From contig NC_049992.1 of assembly GCF_000003815.2 (NCBI RefSeq), positions 12,889,650-12,953,649 on the forward strand: a DNA stretch of 64,000 nucleotides, written 5' to 3'. The notes under the pieces were generated by a model that was not told where the DNA came from, made no database searches, and saw nothing but the letters and a program-made list of their open reading frames with translations. The stretch's first letter is position 1, and each line of letters begins with the position of its first letter. Positions 49,139 to 61,212 of the stretch are shown one piece after another. The position numbers were made by a program, and so were the translations under genes. Source of the stretch: Branchiostoma floridae (taxonomy: Eukaryota; Chordata; Leptocardii; Amphioxiformes; Branchiostomatidae).

Positions 49139-50176
49139 ATGGCGGCGCCCATGCGAAGTCTATCGCAAATTTTCATCAGAAGATCCCAGCCTCTGGCATG
49201 TGTCCAAAGGAAGTACAGCAGCACAAGGAAGGATGACGGCACCTTGTGTCAGCCAGAACTGGCCGTAACGTCCGACGGGCGGACGATCGTTTGCTATCAC
49301 CCGTCCAAACCGTTTCCGTACGAACACACGAAGCCGCTTCCGCCCTTGGACCATATGAGCTTGGAGGTATACTAGTATTTGACGTTACGCATCAGAGATG
49401 GTTCAAAAATTACATTAGTGCATATTGCTTTAAATATCTGAAATCTAGTTCACCACACCGTCCTACCTATATATGCTTAACATCGGTTGATCCAACATAG
49501 TTTATCCGTGTCACCAGATGTCGCTGCCCCCCTCCCCCGTTTACATACCAAATTGATCATTCATCCATACGCGACATGCTATTGCAACGTAATACAGCTA
49601 TTATAATCATTTAAAAGAATAGGAAACACCTGGCCGATGTTACAAGCTTTTGTCGATCCTGAGTGGTCGTCTTGTGCAGTTTTGGGTGTATTTTACCAAG
49701 GAGCATTACCGTTCAAGTTTCTTGATTTTGCATGTATTGTTGCATGCAAAACTCCCATCTACATCCTATAGCTAAAATGTAGCAGAGTTATGTCTATTTA
49801 TCTTACAACCTGGTAGAAATTTGTCACCTTTGTATCATGTGTATGCAATCCGTAAATGGTTTGTCATTATTTGTGATGTTGACAAATGTGTTCTTGCCGC
49901 CCTCAAAACTAAGGAAATATCATAACATTTGTGTTTCTATTGAAGGTAACTTTTGTTTTTCTTTCACAGGCTGGAGCCAGCCAAGAAGACATCTTGAAGT
50001 TGACATTCAAGGAGCAGACCAAGGAACATCTTTCAGGTCCTGACAATAAGAAACTTGAACAGATGTTCTTTATACATGAGAACAAGTGGTGGGGCTCCAG
50101 CAAAGTGCGTCTACGGAAGTCCAATGAACCTAAAGACAGGGAAACAGAACTATGGCAGCCCCCAAAGGACCAGTGA
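49139..50176 (+). CDS. MRPL42: Mitochondrial large-subunit ribosomal protein mL42, 2 exons
   Basis: Exons 49139-49366 and 49970-50176 join in frame to 144 aa, against 142 in human. The diagnostic block ELAVTSDGRTIVCYHPS, followed by PYEHTKPLPP, is almost identical to vertebrate MRPL42. The second exon carries LEQMFF...KWWGSSK and ends PPKDQ, resembling the usual PPKDR end. The basic, Arg/Ser-rich N terminus (MAAPMRSLSQIFIRRS) fits a mitochondrial targeting sequence. The ATG at 49139 (aacATGg) is preferred for context. In-frame ATGs at 49130 and 49088 would add 3 or 17 residues. An AATAAA is at 50580-50585. The gene is tail-to-tail with RER1. Confidence 0.93.
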
Positions 50177-52915
50177 TGTACAGCCAAGTTGGACACAGTA
50201 GTTACCAAGGCTATGTACTATGTAGACAAATCTCTAACATACAATATGCATTGGGGAGCCTCTGCTAAACTGGGTTGAGGTTTTACCGTCACCGTTTCAA
50301 CTTTTGTGGACGTGGCCAGATTTCAGCCAATCACCTACATGTATATGCTTTCTTTCTGTAAAGCCAATTCACTTATTGGCTCATTAGATGCCATGCCCAC
50401 AATCAGCCTAGTTTAAAAGGCTGTGTAGACGAAGTTTGATCTGTGTTCTGTTGAAGATAACACTAGCAGTTGCTGTTTTCTACCAAGCAGTCAGTTCTAC
50501 CAGTGCACCTGAGTTTATATTGCCAACAGCTCTTTTCCAGTTCTCACCCTTCTCAGTCCTCTTTGATTAAGCTATCCTTAATAAATATGGTACCTGGATC
50601 AACCAGTCAATGGCAGAAAATAAGGAATAAAATATCTATGACAAAATAAGATGAATTACTCCATACTGGATGTAATGTTGTGTCCATTAAATGCATCTTA
50701 ACTGAACTATTGGTATTTGGTACCATATGGCAATCCCTGTTTTGCTTACATTTTTCAATTTCACCTACCAAGCTGGCGTTCCAATCAAGCTGGGACATAT
50801 TAGAACACATACGGCCTCAGAAAACAGTGCAAAAATAAAGCAACAGAAAATCAGCCCTCCATGTAGATCTGCCTGCTGGTAGTCTGTAATATTCCTTTCC
50901 CAGAAGTAACCTAATCCTCAAGAGTTTTGTTTCTTGTAAATTATCATCTTGCTTGAGCTTGCAACATAAACATTCAGACACAAGACATTTTCTGTGCAGT
51001 TTACACACTCTGTATTGTTTTAATGTTACTGCATTTCAAACATCATAAATACACCTAAGATTCTTCATTCTCTTGCACTTTTCACTTAGACTGCTGCTTT
51101 ACAATTACAACTGTGTTTTTCCAAATATACTTCAGCAGCTTTCATTGAAATATCAACACATTTATGAACACCAATTCATTCCTTGGTTCATGGATGAAGA
51201 ATTGATAGTATCACATTTCTGTTTGCTATGCCCGAGTAATAGGGTTAAAATATGAATTTTAGAACAACTGGTAGAAAACATGTTTTAGAATGCATTCCAT
51301 GAAAAACAGTACATTTTGGGGGATCCTGGGGCTATTGAAAAAATGTTACCATAGAGTGAATATATGGCAATGGTAGACATGTAGGTGTAGTAACGCTATA
51401 AGGAATGCTGCTACTTTTCTATATAACATATTTGAGAGAAAAAACAGATAGCAAGCTCTTTATCGTTCGATAATTTACCTGGACATTTACCAGACACCCT
51501 AAAGTTCTCTTTTTCCAGATAAATGTTTTAAAAACTTCAAACTAAAATTTTCCCAAAGGATGGCCATAAGTTATTCCAAACCTGTAGATGTTATACTTCA
51601 TTTTGTTTGGATAGCTGCCCTCTGCCTTTTGAAATGAGGAAGGTCCATGAACCAAAGAAAGAAACTAGCAATGACATCAAAATTTAAACCATCAATGTCA
51701 GATTTAACCTCTGAATCAACATCTGGTCTGTAAACTTGCACTTTGTCAACTACAAGTCAAATCTCTGATTTATATTTATACACATGTATTATATAAATGA
51801 CCAACACCCAAACTATTTACAACATTTCAATGAGAAGACTGCACAATGTGACCTATAATACATTCACACATGTACAGAATTAGTCTGTAACAACGGGCAT
51901 ACAGGCATACATGCAAATTTCTCATCAGAAACACAATTCAGTTATTTCTGAGTAAAACTTGAAACTGTGTAAATCTTAGTCCTCAAACAATTTATGGTCT
52001 AGAGTGAATACAAAATTATGTGTGTGTGTATGTGTGTGTGCTATAGTAGGGAAGAAAACCTTTTGGACAACCATTATTCAGTGACAATCAAAACCATTTA
52101 CATAAAAAGCAACACTCAAAAGAGGCCTTGTTCAAAAGAGCTGATTTAAGCAGATTTTCATACTTACATTTCAATTCAATATTATCAACACTTTTGTGTC
52201 ATTTCTACCTGCAGCTCATTATAATGTTTTGTTTGGTTGACAACATAGAAATGTTTTAAATGTTCACAAAAAAGATATACTATGCCAAGTCAGCTTTCTA
52301 CAGGTTATACATAAGCTGTTTCCTCTTCAAATCCTTTGTACTTCCCCCGTGACATCAGTTACCTGAAAATATAAAAGACAGAAATCAGCTCGTCTGTTTT
52401 TGAAACACACTTTTCACAGATCCAAATGGCAAACATAATATGTGAGCAGAAGCAGAATAGATGTTATTTGATTTTTTTTGTCTGATACATGTACATCATA
52501 CAGTACATGTTATGTTGTCAACTTTCAAAAGATGACAAATCAATATGGAGTCAATTACAAAATAATATATGTATATTGACATCAATATATTTTATGTTTT
52601 GACAGATAACTTCTAAGCTGAACTTATCTTAACAGTTTCTATCGTGATCCTCAAATTTTTACAATTTCAGATGAACACTTCAATGTACTATTTTTGTTGT
52701 TTTACTTTTTCTTCACATCAAATACTGATTTGATAATTCAATAAGCATATCTTCTGTCCATGACATGATAATACAGGTTAGTAATGATATCTGTATGCCA
52801 TGCAGGTGAAGACTCAGATTTCATGTAACAAACATTCTCAGAGTCAGATAAAGTACTTAATGATTAGTACCCAGAGATTGCTACGACAAAAACAAAAATA
52901 CTCTCTTAAGTATAC
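50177..52915. other. MRPL42 3' flank and RER1 3' flank; no gene supported
   Basis: AT-rich sequence between two convergent genes. AATAAA at 50580-50585 probably ends MRPL42. A short (TG)n run lies at 52020-52040. No coding signature was seen; the RER1 3' UTR must occupy part of the right side. Confidence 0.5.
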
Positions 52916-55900
52916 CTAACTAGAGAAGACCTTTCCAGAGTCGTCCTTTCCCTTGTACTTGGTCTTGCCATGGGTGAAGGGGAGGTACCTGTACTTGATC
53001 ATGTGCTGAAACAAAAGTGGCAACATTTTTTAGGTTCAATTCTACCCGTATGAGCATGTTTCAAAGTTGTTGATAAATAATAGGATCAAATTTTTAGCAA
53101 GAATTATGCTTTGGGCCAAGATAAGAAGATTTTGTTATTTATGCTTGTATGAAGAGTGATTTCCCAGAGAATAGTCATGTCATGCATGTTGTAGATAAAA
53201 TGTTAGCCTTTCAATCAGTGCAACACACACTTTATGGATGTATGTCAAACAGAATGTCAACACACTGGTGATGAAGAATAATTTAGTGTAAATTTGTTAG
53301 TCTCTTTTTCATCTTGTTTCTAAACTTGAGCCGACATTCATGTTGAAAGGTCATTGTAGACAGATCTAATTTTGTTCAGAAGTACTGATGGAGTTTTGAG
53401 ATGGGCCCCTCACCTTGATTTGTCTCTTCATGGTGATGCAGAAGAGGATGATGAAGTACATCACCAGGATTGGCCAGAACACCGGCACATTGAACGCCTC
53501 GAAGAACGTGCAGGTCATGGCGATGACGATAGCTTTTGTACCTGAATACCTGGAAAAACACAATGTGACATCAATACATAACATGTTGGTAAAGGGGATT
53601 TGGAAAGCTCTGTTTGGATTCTTGTTTTGACAAATGTCACAGAAGGAAAAACAACTTACCATATATAAGAAGATGTGGGTGCTATATACCTACAGTGATA
53701 CTGATAGCCCTACAATATATGCCTCACAATAGAAGTGGTAAAGTGGTCAGACTGCGTTCAAAGCACTACGTTTTTGTTAGTACTAATAGTAGAGCAATGC
53801 AGCTTCACTATGCCTCCTCTTCAAAGCACAGGATTGTAAACTCTAGTTTTGACATCCACATTCAAGTTTTCAAACCTGCTGTCACATAAAAAGTTTCACT
53901 ATCGAAAACTTTCCATATTCCATGCAAAAAATTCTGAACTTACCAGAACTTGAACTCGGGTAACCTTCTGATGAAGGGTCTAAACTCCTCGCTGGACCGG
54001 GTAGGAAGTGACGGTCCATCCTCTGTAAAAACACAGATGTCGGTCAGTTGGGTCAGATTAACTTAAGGCACTGTACAAGTACATGTACATTACATAGATT
54101 AGAACAGATTGTAGCCAGAGGTTACTTCACAAAAATAGTTGCAAATCATTCTGTATCTGAGGACTTAGAGAAACATGTTGGTTATCAGTGTTACAAGCAT
54201 ATTCAGCACCCTTGCCTGGCAGTGACTTGATTTCTAGACAGACTGATATTTTGCTTAAACATATGAGAGGCTAAAAGCATGACATTACTTGTATATGCCA
54301 ATCATCCTAAGCATTTGTCTGAATTTCAGACAACAACAAGTAGAACCATGCATAATAATAGCATAAAAGCCAAGTTGGGAACTCAAATCTCGTACTGATT
54401 TGCATCAACTAAGACCTTACTACAATACTGTTACAGCTCTATCAAAACGGTCAACTGTAATCTAAAGACCAATAAAGGTTTAATGATGAAAGAATGTCCC
54501 CTGACCATTGTCTTCCATGGAAGGGTCCACCTTGGGTGACAGGAAGGCGATGAACAGGTTGAGATAGTAGATCCCCAGGGCATATGTCACAATGTACCAA
54601 CCCTGCAGACATGATACATATACTCAGGATTAGTCAGTATGTCACAAAAGGAACAAACACTGTATACAAACATTTGCAGTACAATAGTTTCTGCAGAAAA
54701 GACACTACCATTAATCCCTAGATTCTTAGAAAAAGTCCCACATTTAACAACTATGACATTATCATTTTTTTTGTAAATATGTGCCCACAGTTAATCACAA
54801 GTAGATGTATGGAGTAAACAGTAATCAGTAATGATGGTTAGTACAGTGATAACAACAGATGATACCTATTCTAAGATACTAATATGTGAAGAGTCATATG
54901 AACATTTTGTTACAACTTTTCAAGGTAAACCAGATACCAAAAGTGCTAGTACATTGTGGAATACAACATTGTAAATGCAGAAATATTCACGGTGGTTTCA
55001 TGTTTGCATTTTTTGCAACGTTTTTCCTTCTATCTTCTGCTCGCGCTGCCTACAGCACTCCCTTTTTGCTTTGAACGTACTATACATTGTCTCAATATAA
55101 TGAAATGTTTGAGGTACTTAAGCTTGCTATAGAGTAGTCTAGACATATGATAACTTACAAGACCCAATTTTTTTGAGGTCGCATTCATTCATTTCTCCAT
55201 CCAAACTCCTGTATAGCACCATGGTAGGAAAGTAGAACTGTACTACATATTTACAGGGTAGAATTGGTTAGATCAGTGACAGTTGATCATGCCAGCCTGT
55301 CAAAGTCAAAAGCAGACAGTTCTGTCCATTTGTAGCTCCCTTGCTGAGTAACCAGTAAGTGGTCTCCGACTGGCGGTTTGTAGAACTACAATATATGACA
55401 ATTACGGTACTGTAGATGCATTTCAGTTCGCAGGATGGCGCTACCGCAAACTCACAACCCCCCTGGACATTCCATATTCCGGCTACCTCGAAAATAAATC
55501 CCCGCGAACTTAAATGTAACTACAGTATACTGATACAACCCCACAACATGTACCTTTAGAAGGTAGACTCTGATGGCATATGAGACGAAGACAACGAGTG
55601 TGAAGATCCATCGGGCAGCTGTGTGCGGAGTGGACTTATCCAGCACTGACTGGTAGATCTGTGGTGAACAACAGTCATGTTTTAAGACAAGTGAAGGAAT
55701 GGCTCCTTTCTTGAGCTTAAGATCCAAAGCACAGTCATGTAGGCATATTTTGGGATACACATAAAACTGCAGCAGACCTCCATGGAGTCCAATAACATCT
55801 GGACAGGTGGTCACCAAAGACAAGAGTTGTTATGCTTTTGTAAATGGGAAAAATTATCGAAATATTCTACAGAACCACCAAGAAGTGGTCACATTGGCAA

Positions 55901-56825
55901 GATGGTCCTTGGATCAAACCATCAAACCCTCCCCTACCTTAACTTAGCTTAAGATGATGTGTGGTTTTGTGATATGGAACTATAGTATACGTTATGGTGC
56001 AATTCAAATGTAAGAAATTTTGTATTATTTTGTCCGAATTAATTACCGGACTCCCTGTTGGACGTCCTATTACTAGAATAAAGGCATAATCCTCGGTCAA
56101 AATTCAAGTGTTTGATTTTGGCTTCGGAAGGCTTAGATTATGTTTCTCGCTGAAAAAGTCTAAATTCGTCACAGGTAACGTTAGAAAATGAAACTCAAAA
56201 TTCCAACTTTCGCTTTGGTCAAAAAAGAAAATGTAGCAGAATAGCCTGGTGCTTGAGCATTTGTGCTGTAGGTCACTGACCCCATGTCAATGCCTGGTAG
56301 GGCAACTTTTCCAGGTGATGTTGTTCTAGATTGGTAGTAAATGAATTGGGCATTTACTATTTCTAGCAGTCTCCTCAGTGTATACAGGAAAGAGGCTTTA
56401 TTGACAAAATAGAAGTACAGCTACTTTTGTATGACCAACTATGAACTACAAAGAGGATATGAGACAACCAACATAATCTACATATATCAGGGTTCTCACC
56501 AGGAATTTTGGCACAAAGTAGGGGATATCTTACTACTCTTTAGTCCAAAAAAGAGGACCAAATCTAATTAAACAAGAAGAAATGCTGGTTGAAACACAGC
56601 GTAGGGACACAAATAACAGCATTTTGGATACAAATCATGGCGCAGGAGCCCCTAAACTCAATTGCCCTGTGGAGAATATATGTTACATATGATATATGTT
56701 ACAATATATGTTACGATATACAACCCTGACTGAGAATCTTGACAGACCTGTCCCAGCCGTGTGGAGGCCCTGGAGATGATGTTAGGCTGAGGCTTCAGTG
56801 AGTCGGCAGTTGTCATGTCTCCCAT
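52916..56825 (-). CDS. RER1: ER retrieval receptor Rer1, 6 coding exons
   Basis: Minus-strand exons, in transcript order, are 56825-56748, 55658-55554, 54602-54506, 54022-53944, 53549-53414 and 53005-52916. They join in frame to 194 aa, close to human 196. Rer1 cycles between cis-Golgi and ER and returns membrane proteins by recognising polar residues in transmembrane segments. Nearly invariant phrases are [83 protein letters not shown] and [14 protein letters not shown]. Four transmembrane segments are expected in two W-shaped pairs. The N terminus before residue 27 is variable. The start ATG follows an acceptor (ttgtacag), so a non-coding first exon lies upstream. Confidence 0.96.
55395..55525. 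repeat. Dispersed TTCGCGGGGATTTA repeat fragment in RER1 intron 2
   Basis: The segment contains aataaatccccgcgaactta and ggcgctaccgcaaactcaca. These match, in reverse complement, the repeat at 23779-24003 in PI3K intron 14. The ends are tactgtag / ctacagta. Confidence 0.6.
55975..56220. repeat. Dispersed ~230-bp repeat, copy 1 (RER1 intron 1)
   Basis: It shares with 57980-58240 the ordered words aattaattaccg, gtcggacgtc-like, ataatcctcggtcaa, ggcttcggaag and aatgaaactcaaaattccaa. Direct orientation, ~75% similar by eye. Class unknown. Confidence 0.65.
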
Positions 56826-57979
56826 CTTGTGGTCTGTACAATGATAAAAGAGACAGGAAAGTCTTAAAATCCTTCTTTGTTTAGATCTAATATAAACCAT
56901 CTGAACCTTTATCAAAATCAAATTTACCAAAATAGGCATGGAAGGTCAATGAAATGTACTCTGCCATTTGAATGATGCCTTGTGAAACAGTGATGGAAAA
57001 TCATAACATCATGTTCCTCGGTGACGGTTTCCATAATTATCTATACTAAACAGATTTGTTTTACCAAGCTTATATCTACATACTGAGATAACAACATTTT
57101 GGTGATGATCTTCGCTATATTGTGGTTAACTTTACTGTGTACGGAAAACCAAAGGTACAAAATTGTAGATACACAAAATTATGATTCCCTCCCTCATCAA
57201 TTTAGAATAGGATCGTGCAATATTGTCCATATGTCCAGAATTTAAGGTTACAAATATAAAACGACCACCAAAGACTCCATATCACGATGAAAGACGATTT
57301 TTAAGTACTAAGTTAAGGTTGCAAGATCCCATAATATATTCTGATGTTGATACGAGTTAAAATAATATAATGATACGTCATCGTTCCGAAAGGAATATCC
57401 GAAAGCCAGCCAGCAGGGAAGGGTGTGTTTGAACAAGCAGTTGTTATGGAAGAAAAACACACTCTGAACTCAACGTACCCGTCCAAAAACGTACTTCACG
57501 CATTCAGAGTAAACATAATCACAATTATATACACAATACTGTACACAAATCGGAAATTTCAGGCTACCTTTGGTGAAAACGTCTCGACTTGGCCACGTTG
57601 GAAGTATGACTGATGATCCGGCCGATATCACCTGACCAACCTCGGTGAGAATACTTCCGGGTCAACAGACGATGCCATTAGGACATGATGAACGGGGGTT
57701 CCCTTTCATTATTAGCTTGCTTCTCCAAGCAGAGGTTGGGTCGGGATGGTAGTGGCTGGATTTTAACCGCTCCCTCTCCTCAGTGCCGCGGATAGTAGTG
57801 GCCGGGATTTCTTGGAGAATGCTATCTTCATTCCGTTTCCTCGCGTTTGTTGGGCTAGGTGAAGGTGAACATTATGTAACTTCTTGTAATTGTTACCTTT
57901 CTAGTTCTTTTTGGAGTTGTAACCCCTTGAGGATAAAAAGTTATCATCATCATCTTCTCCGCATGTCAATGTTCGCTGA

Positions 57980-58240
57980 GGCGGGCCGTTATGTTGCAAT
58001 TTAAACATAAGAAATTGTGTATCTATTTTTGTGCAAATTAATTACCGAACTCTTTGTCGGACGTCTTATCACTAGAAAAAGGGCGTAATCCTCAGTCAAA
58101 TGGTTGACTTCGGCCTCGGAAGCCAAATGTATTTTTTTTGCTGTAAAACAAGCAAACAAACAAACAATAACATTATTAAATAAACACTGGTAGATAGACT
58201 CTAATGAAACTCAAAATTCCAACTTCAGAAACTTCGGGAC
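57980..58240. repeat. Dispersed ~230-bp repeat, copy 2
   Basis: It matches 55975-56220 in the same orientation (aaattaattaccgaactctt, gggcgtaatcctcagtcaaa, aatgaaactcaaaattccaa). It differs by a short AAAC-repeat insertion near 58150-58170. Confidence 0.65.
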
Positions 58241-59890
58241 AATTTGGGCTTGGTCTGGTACACGCTGGCTACCGTAAGAATTAAAAAAAAGACATGCAGT
58301 GTCGTGTATCTGGCTCGTTCTCATTTAAATGTAAAAAATGCTGTCGCCTGCCTTTGCGACATGATATGCTTGGAAGATTATCATAGCCACGGGTTGGATT
58401 TCACCCCATAAAAGTTTGCTGTCGCCTGAGAAGACACGAAGAATTCAAATAGTAGCCCCAAATGTAACAATTCAGTTCACAGAATGATTGTTCAACGGCA
58501 GGGAAACCAGCGACACAGGCCCTTTGCCCGATCGCGTCAGATCGCTGCTGTCACTGATCTTTAAGGCTGTGTGAGGTGGTTTATGCCTGTCGCTAAATTC
58601 GGTAACAAATGTTTTTAATACCACCACGAGTACGATGGTCGCCACGGTTATATTATCCACGTATAAGACTAGCTATAGAAAGTGACGCTGTACAGTTTTT
58701 CTGGCTTTCTAAAGAAACAAGACAGGGTTGTTGACTGCCATTTGTAGCCAAATGATGTAGTCAATAAGGTAAGTCATTTCGAAGAAAACACCGTTGTAAC
58801 AAACGTTACCGGTAACGTTACCTGCCCTGCAATACATTACCAATGGGACCGAAAATAATAAGTCGCCATTGGTTAAAAGAGGATAGTTTCACTGAAAATA
58901 AAGCTGATTTATTAAAAAATGCCATTTTTTTTACATAGCAATGACAAGAAGTGATCTGTCAGCATCAATATCTTGTAGTGACAGCAGGTGTTGCTCAATC
59001 AAGCTAGACGCAGGTGCATCACACATCAGCCAGGTGTGTTCAAACTGGGAAGCGCTTTCGCGTGACCTCCGAAATAGGGTCAAGCGATTGGTTACAGTGA
59101 TAAGGCATAGACGGCTGGACATTTTGGTAGGTCTCTTTGATCTCTTATTATGTGTTTTAGGATATTTTTTATCACGAAAAACAAGAAAGAAAATTCGTCG
59201 GGCAGGAATCGGCTTCGGATATGCACATGCATCACAAAGCTTCCGACAGACAAGGACGGCACCGGTCTGTATTCCCTGGTATTGTTTCAGCTATATGGGG
59301 TCATATGGTACCAATGTGATCGAACTACTGTACTCATTTTTGAGTATGTATTTTGCTCCATTGCATTGAGTGTGTGTCTGTTTACGTGTGTGTGTGTGTC
59401 TGTCTGTGTGTGTGTGTGTGTATGTATATGTGTGTGTGCCATTGTATTCCGTGGTCCTCTGCTCGCCTTTTAGTTGCCAATATGAATAATTTAGTGGTCC
59501 ACATGGGGTGTACGCGGGGGGAGATCGATTGCGATACTTAAGCATTGATCAGATGATAGCTGAGAAACAACTGCTGCTCCGATCAGGGCTCTAGTCTATG
59601 GGATCCCGTGATAATCTCCTTAGTGATAGGTACATTGTACAATCGTTCATGAAAAAAGTTCGGCTACGTCGGGTGGGCACATCTTAAAAGCCACAGGAAA
59701 GGTCGGTCGGGCTGTACTTTGTTGCTGACGATGCCCTTTCGGACACCAGTAGGTGATACTTGCATCTGGCGTATGCACCGTGAACAAAGCCAAAGGATCC
59801 CCGGTGTTGCTGTTAATTCTTGCCCCCTTGTTCAAGTCCGAAAAAAATAACCTCCGTCTCTACCAGACTCCATCATTTGGTGGAAAATAG

Positions 59891-60026
59891 TAATCTCCAA
59901 GCAGATCCTACGTTGCCATAAGATAGTATCAAAACTGGCTAAGGAGTATAGCCAGCCAAAGGGAGTCAAATGGGTACCGGGGTTTGATACTATATATTAC
60001 GCCACCGTGGATCTGCTTAAAGATTA
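59891..60026. mobile_element. Foldback MITE, TAATCTCCAAGCAGATCC family
   Basis: The left end taatctccaagcagatccta pairs with the right end ggatctgcttaaagatta. Inner agtatcaaa/tttgatact also pair. Same family as 31163-31325 and 60600-60766. Confidence 0.85.
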
Positions 60027-60599
60027 GAAAAATAGTTAAAATTGGCCGGATAGACGGATATGCCAGGTGTTAGCTGGTAATAGAACGACTGTGTCCAACC
60101 TACAGTCTCTCGAGGGTCGTCATCTTACATCGGCTGGAAATTGAACACCTCAGGCATATGATTAATTCCAATCCAATATTTTTTCATCAAACCTATAGCG
60201 TCTCTGGTAAGGATAAACCCAACATACCAGCAGCAGCTTGAATTCATCAACTGGTTTCAAAGCTGTACACCTGCTAAAAGGTAGAGAAACTCTTTAAAAT
60301 ATGAATGAATATTTACGCTATTTTTGTCTCCTATCACTACACCTGTCACTGCATATTTCATGAGTAAGCCCGCCCATGTCCATCCATCAGTCAACTGTGA
60401 CTGACAATTACAGTCGACAAATTTGACAAACCGTGTATTCTAAATTCCATCTGACAGACAAACGTACTATGCTGTCTATACGGAGATTATTTGCCGGGTG
60501 AGTATAGCCACCATGGTGGTTTTATTCACCAGCAGGGGCAACGGTTACCCACCACCCCACCCCCGCCCCCCGCGTACTGACTTTCATGACCCCATATTC

Positions 60600-60766
60600 T
60601 AATCTCCAAGCAGATCCTCCGGTGGCTTAAAACAGTAACATAAGCGGGGAAGGACTTCAGCCGGAAAAGGGGAAAATTGGCCTCCGCGGTGCCCCTCTGC
60701 CGGCTGAAGTCCTTTCCCAGCTTATGTTACTGTTTTATGCCACCAGAGGAATCTGCTTGGAGATTA
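60600..60766. mobile_element. Foldback MITE, TAATCTCCAAGCAGATCC family, well preserved
   Basis: Arms taatctccaagcagatcctc and gaatctgcttggagatta pair almost fully, then aaaacagtaacataag/cttatgttactgtttt and ggacttcagccgg/ccggctgaagtcc. The near-complete pairing of ~75-base arms suggests a fairly recent insertion. Confidence 0.9.
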
Positions 60767-60835
60767 CCCGTATTCCACTTTTTGCCGAATTTTATTATCC
60801 ATATACCTGTAGGAAGGCCTGTTGAATATTCCCAT

Positions 60836-61160
60836 CTTACCCAGCTGCAAGATAAACGAACCTTGCGATACAAAACTCATCAACCTCTCCTTTTTGTTCC
60901 CACAGTTAAGACAACGTGACGGCATCAGATCAGAAGGACAGTTGCCCAAGTTTCACTTACAGCTGATCAAATGACACAGCTTGACATCACAGCTTATACG
61001 TTTACTGTTGGAATCTCTCCCTACCCAGCTGCAACATATACGAACCACGCGATACTTAAACTCATTAATGACCAACGCATCAGATCAGAATGGTGTCCGA
61101 GTTTCACTTACAGTAGATCAAATGATACAGCTTGCATGTCACAGCTTGTACGTTAACGTC
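60836..61160. repeat. Tandem duplication (~150-184 bp offset) before the GT31 gene
   Basis: Ordered words recur: ttacccagctgcaa / ctacccagctgcaa, gcatcagatcagaa (both copies), gtttcacttacag followed by gatcaaatga, and gtcacagcttgtacgttaac / catcacagcttatacgttta. Copy 1 is about 60836-61005 and copy 2 about 61018-61160. The second copy runs into the leader of the glycosyltransferase. Confidence 0.8.
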
Positions 61161-61212
61161 CCGGAGACATTTAATTTTACATCTGTATAGTGCTGTCAGG
61201 ACGGTGAGCAAA

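Larger units (their letters stand above)
56826..61212. other. RER1 5' flank and GT31 5' flank; no gene supported
   Basis: RER1's leader exon and promoter should be near 57.3-57.7 kb. The region holds a repeat copy at 57980-58240, a TG-rich microsatellite at 59385-59440, two MITEs and a tandem duplication at 60836-61160, listed separately. Open frames such as 58941-59369 have no family signature. Confidence 0.45.

Noticed and set aside
58941-59369. 142-residue open frame as a gene
   Set aside because: No recognisable motif, no splice or 3' signals, and the adjacent sequence is a TG microsatellite.
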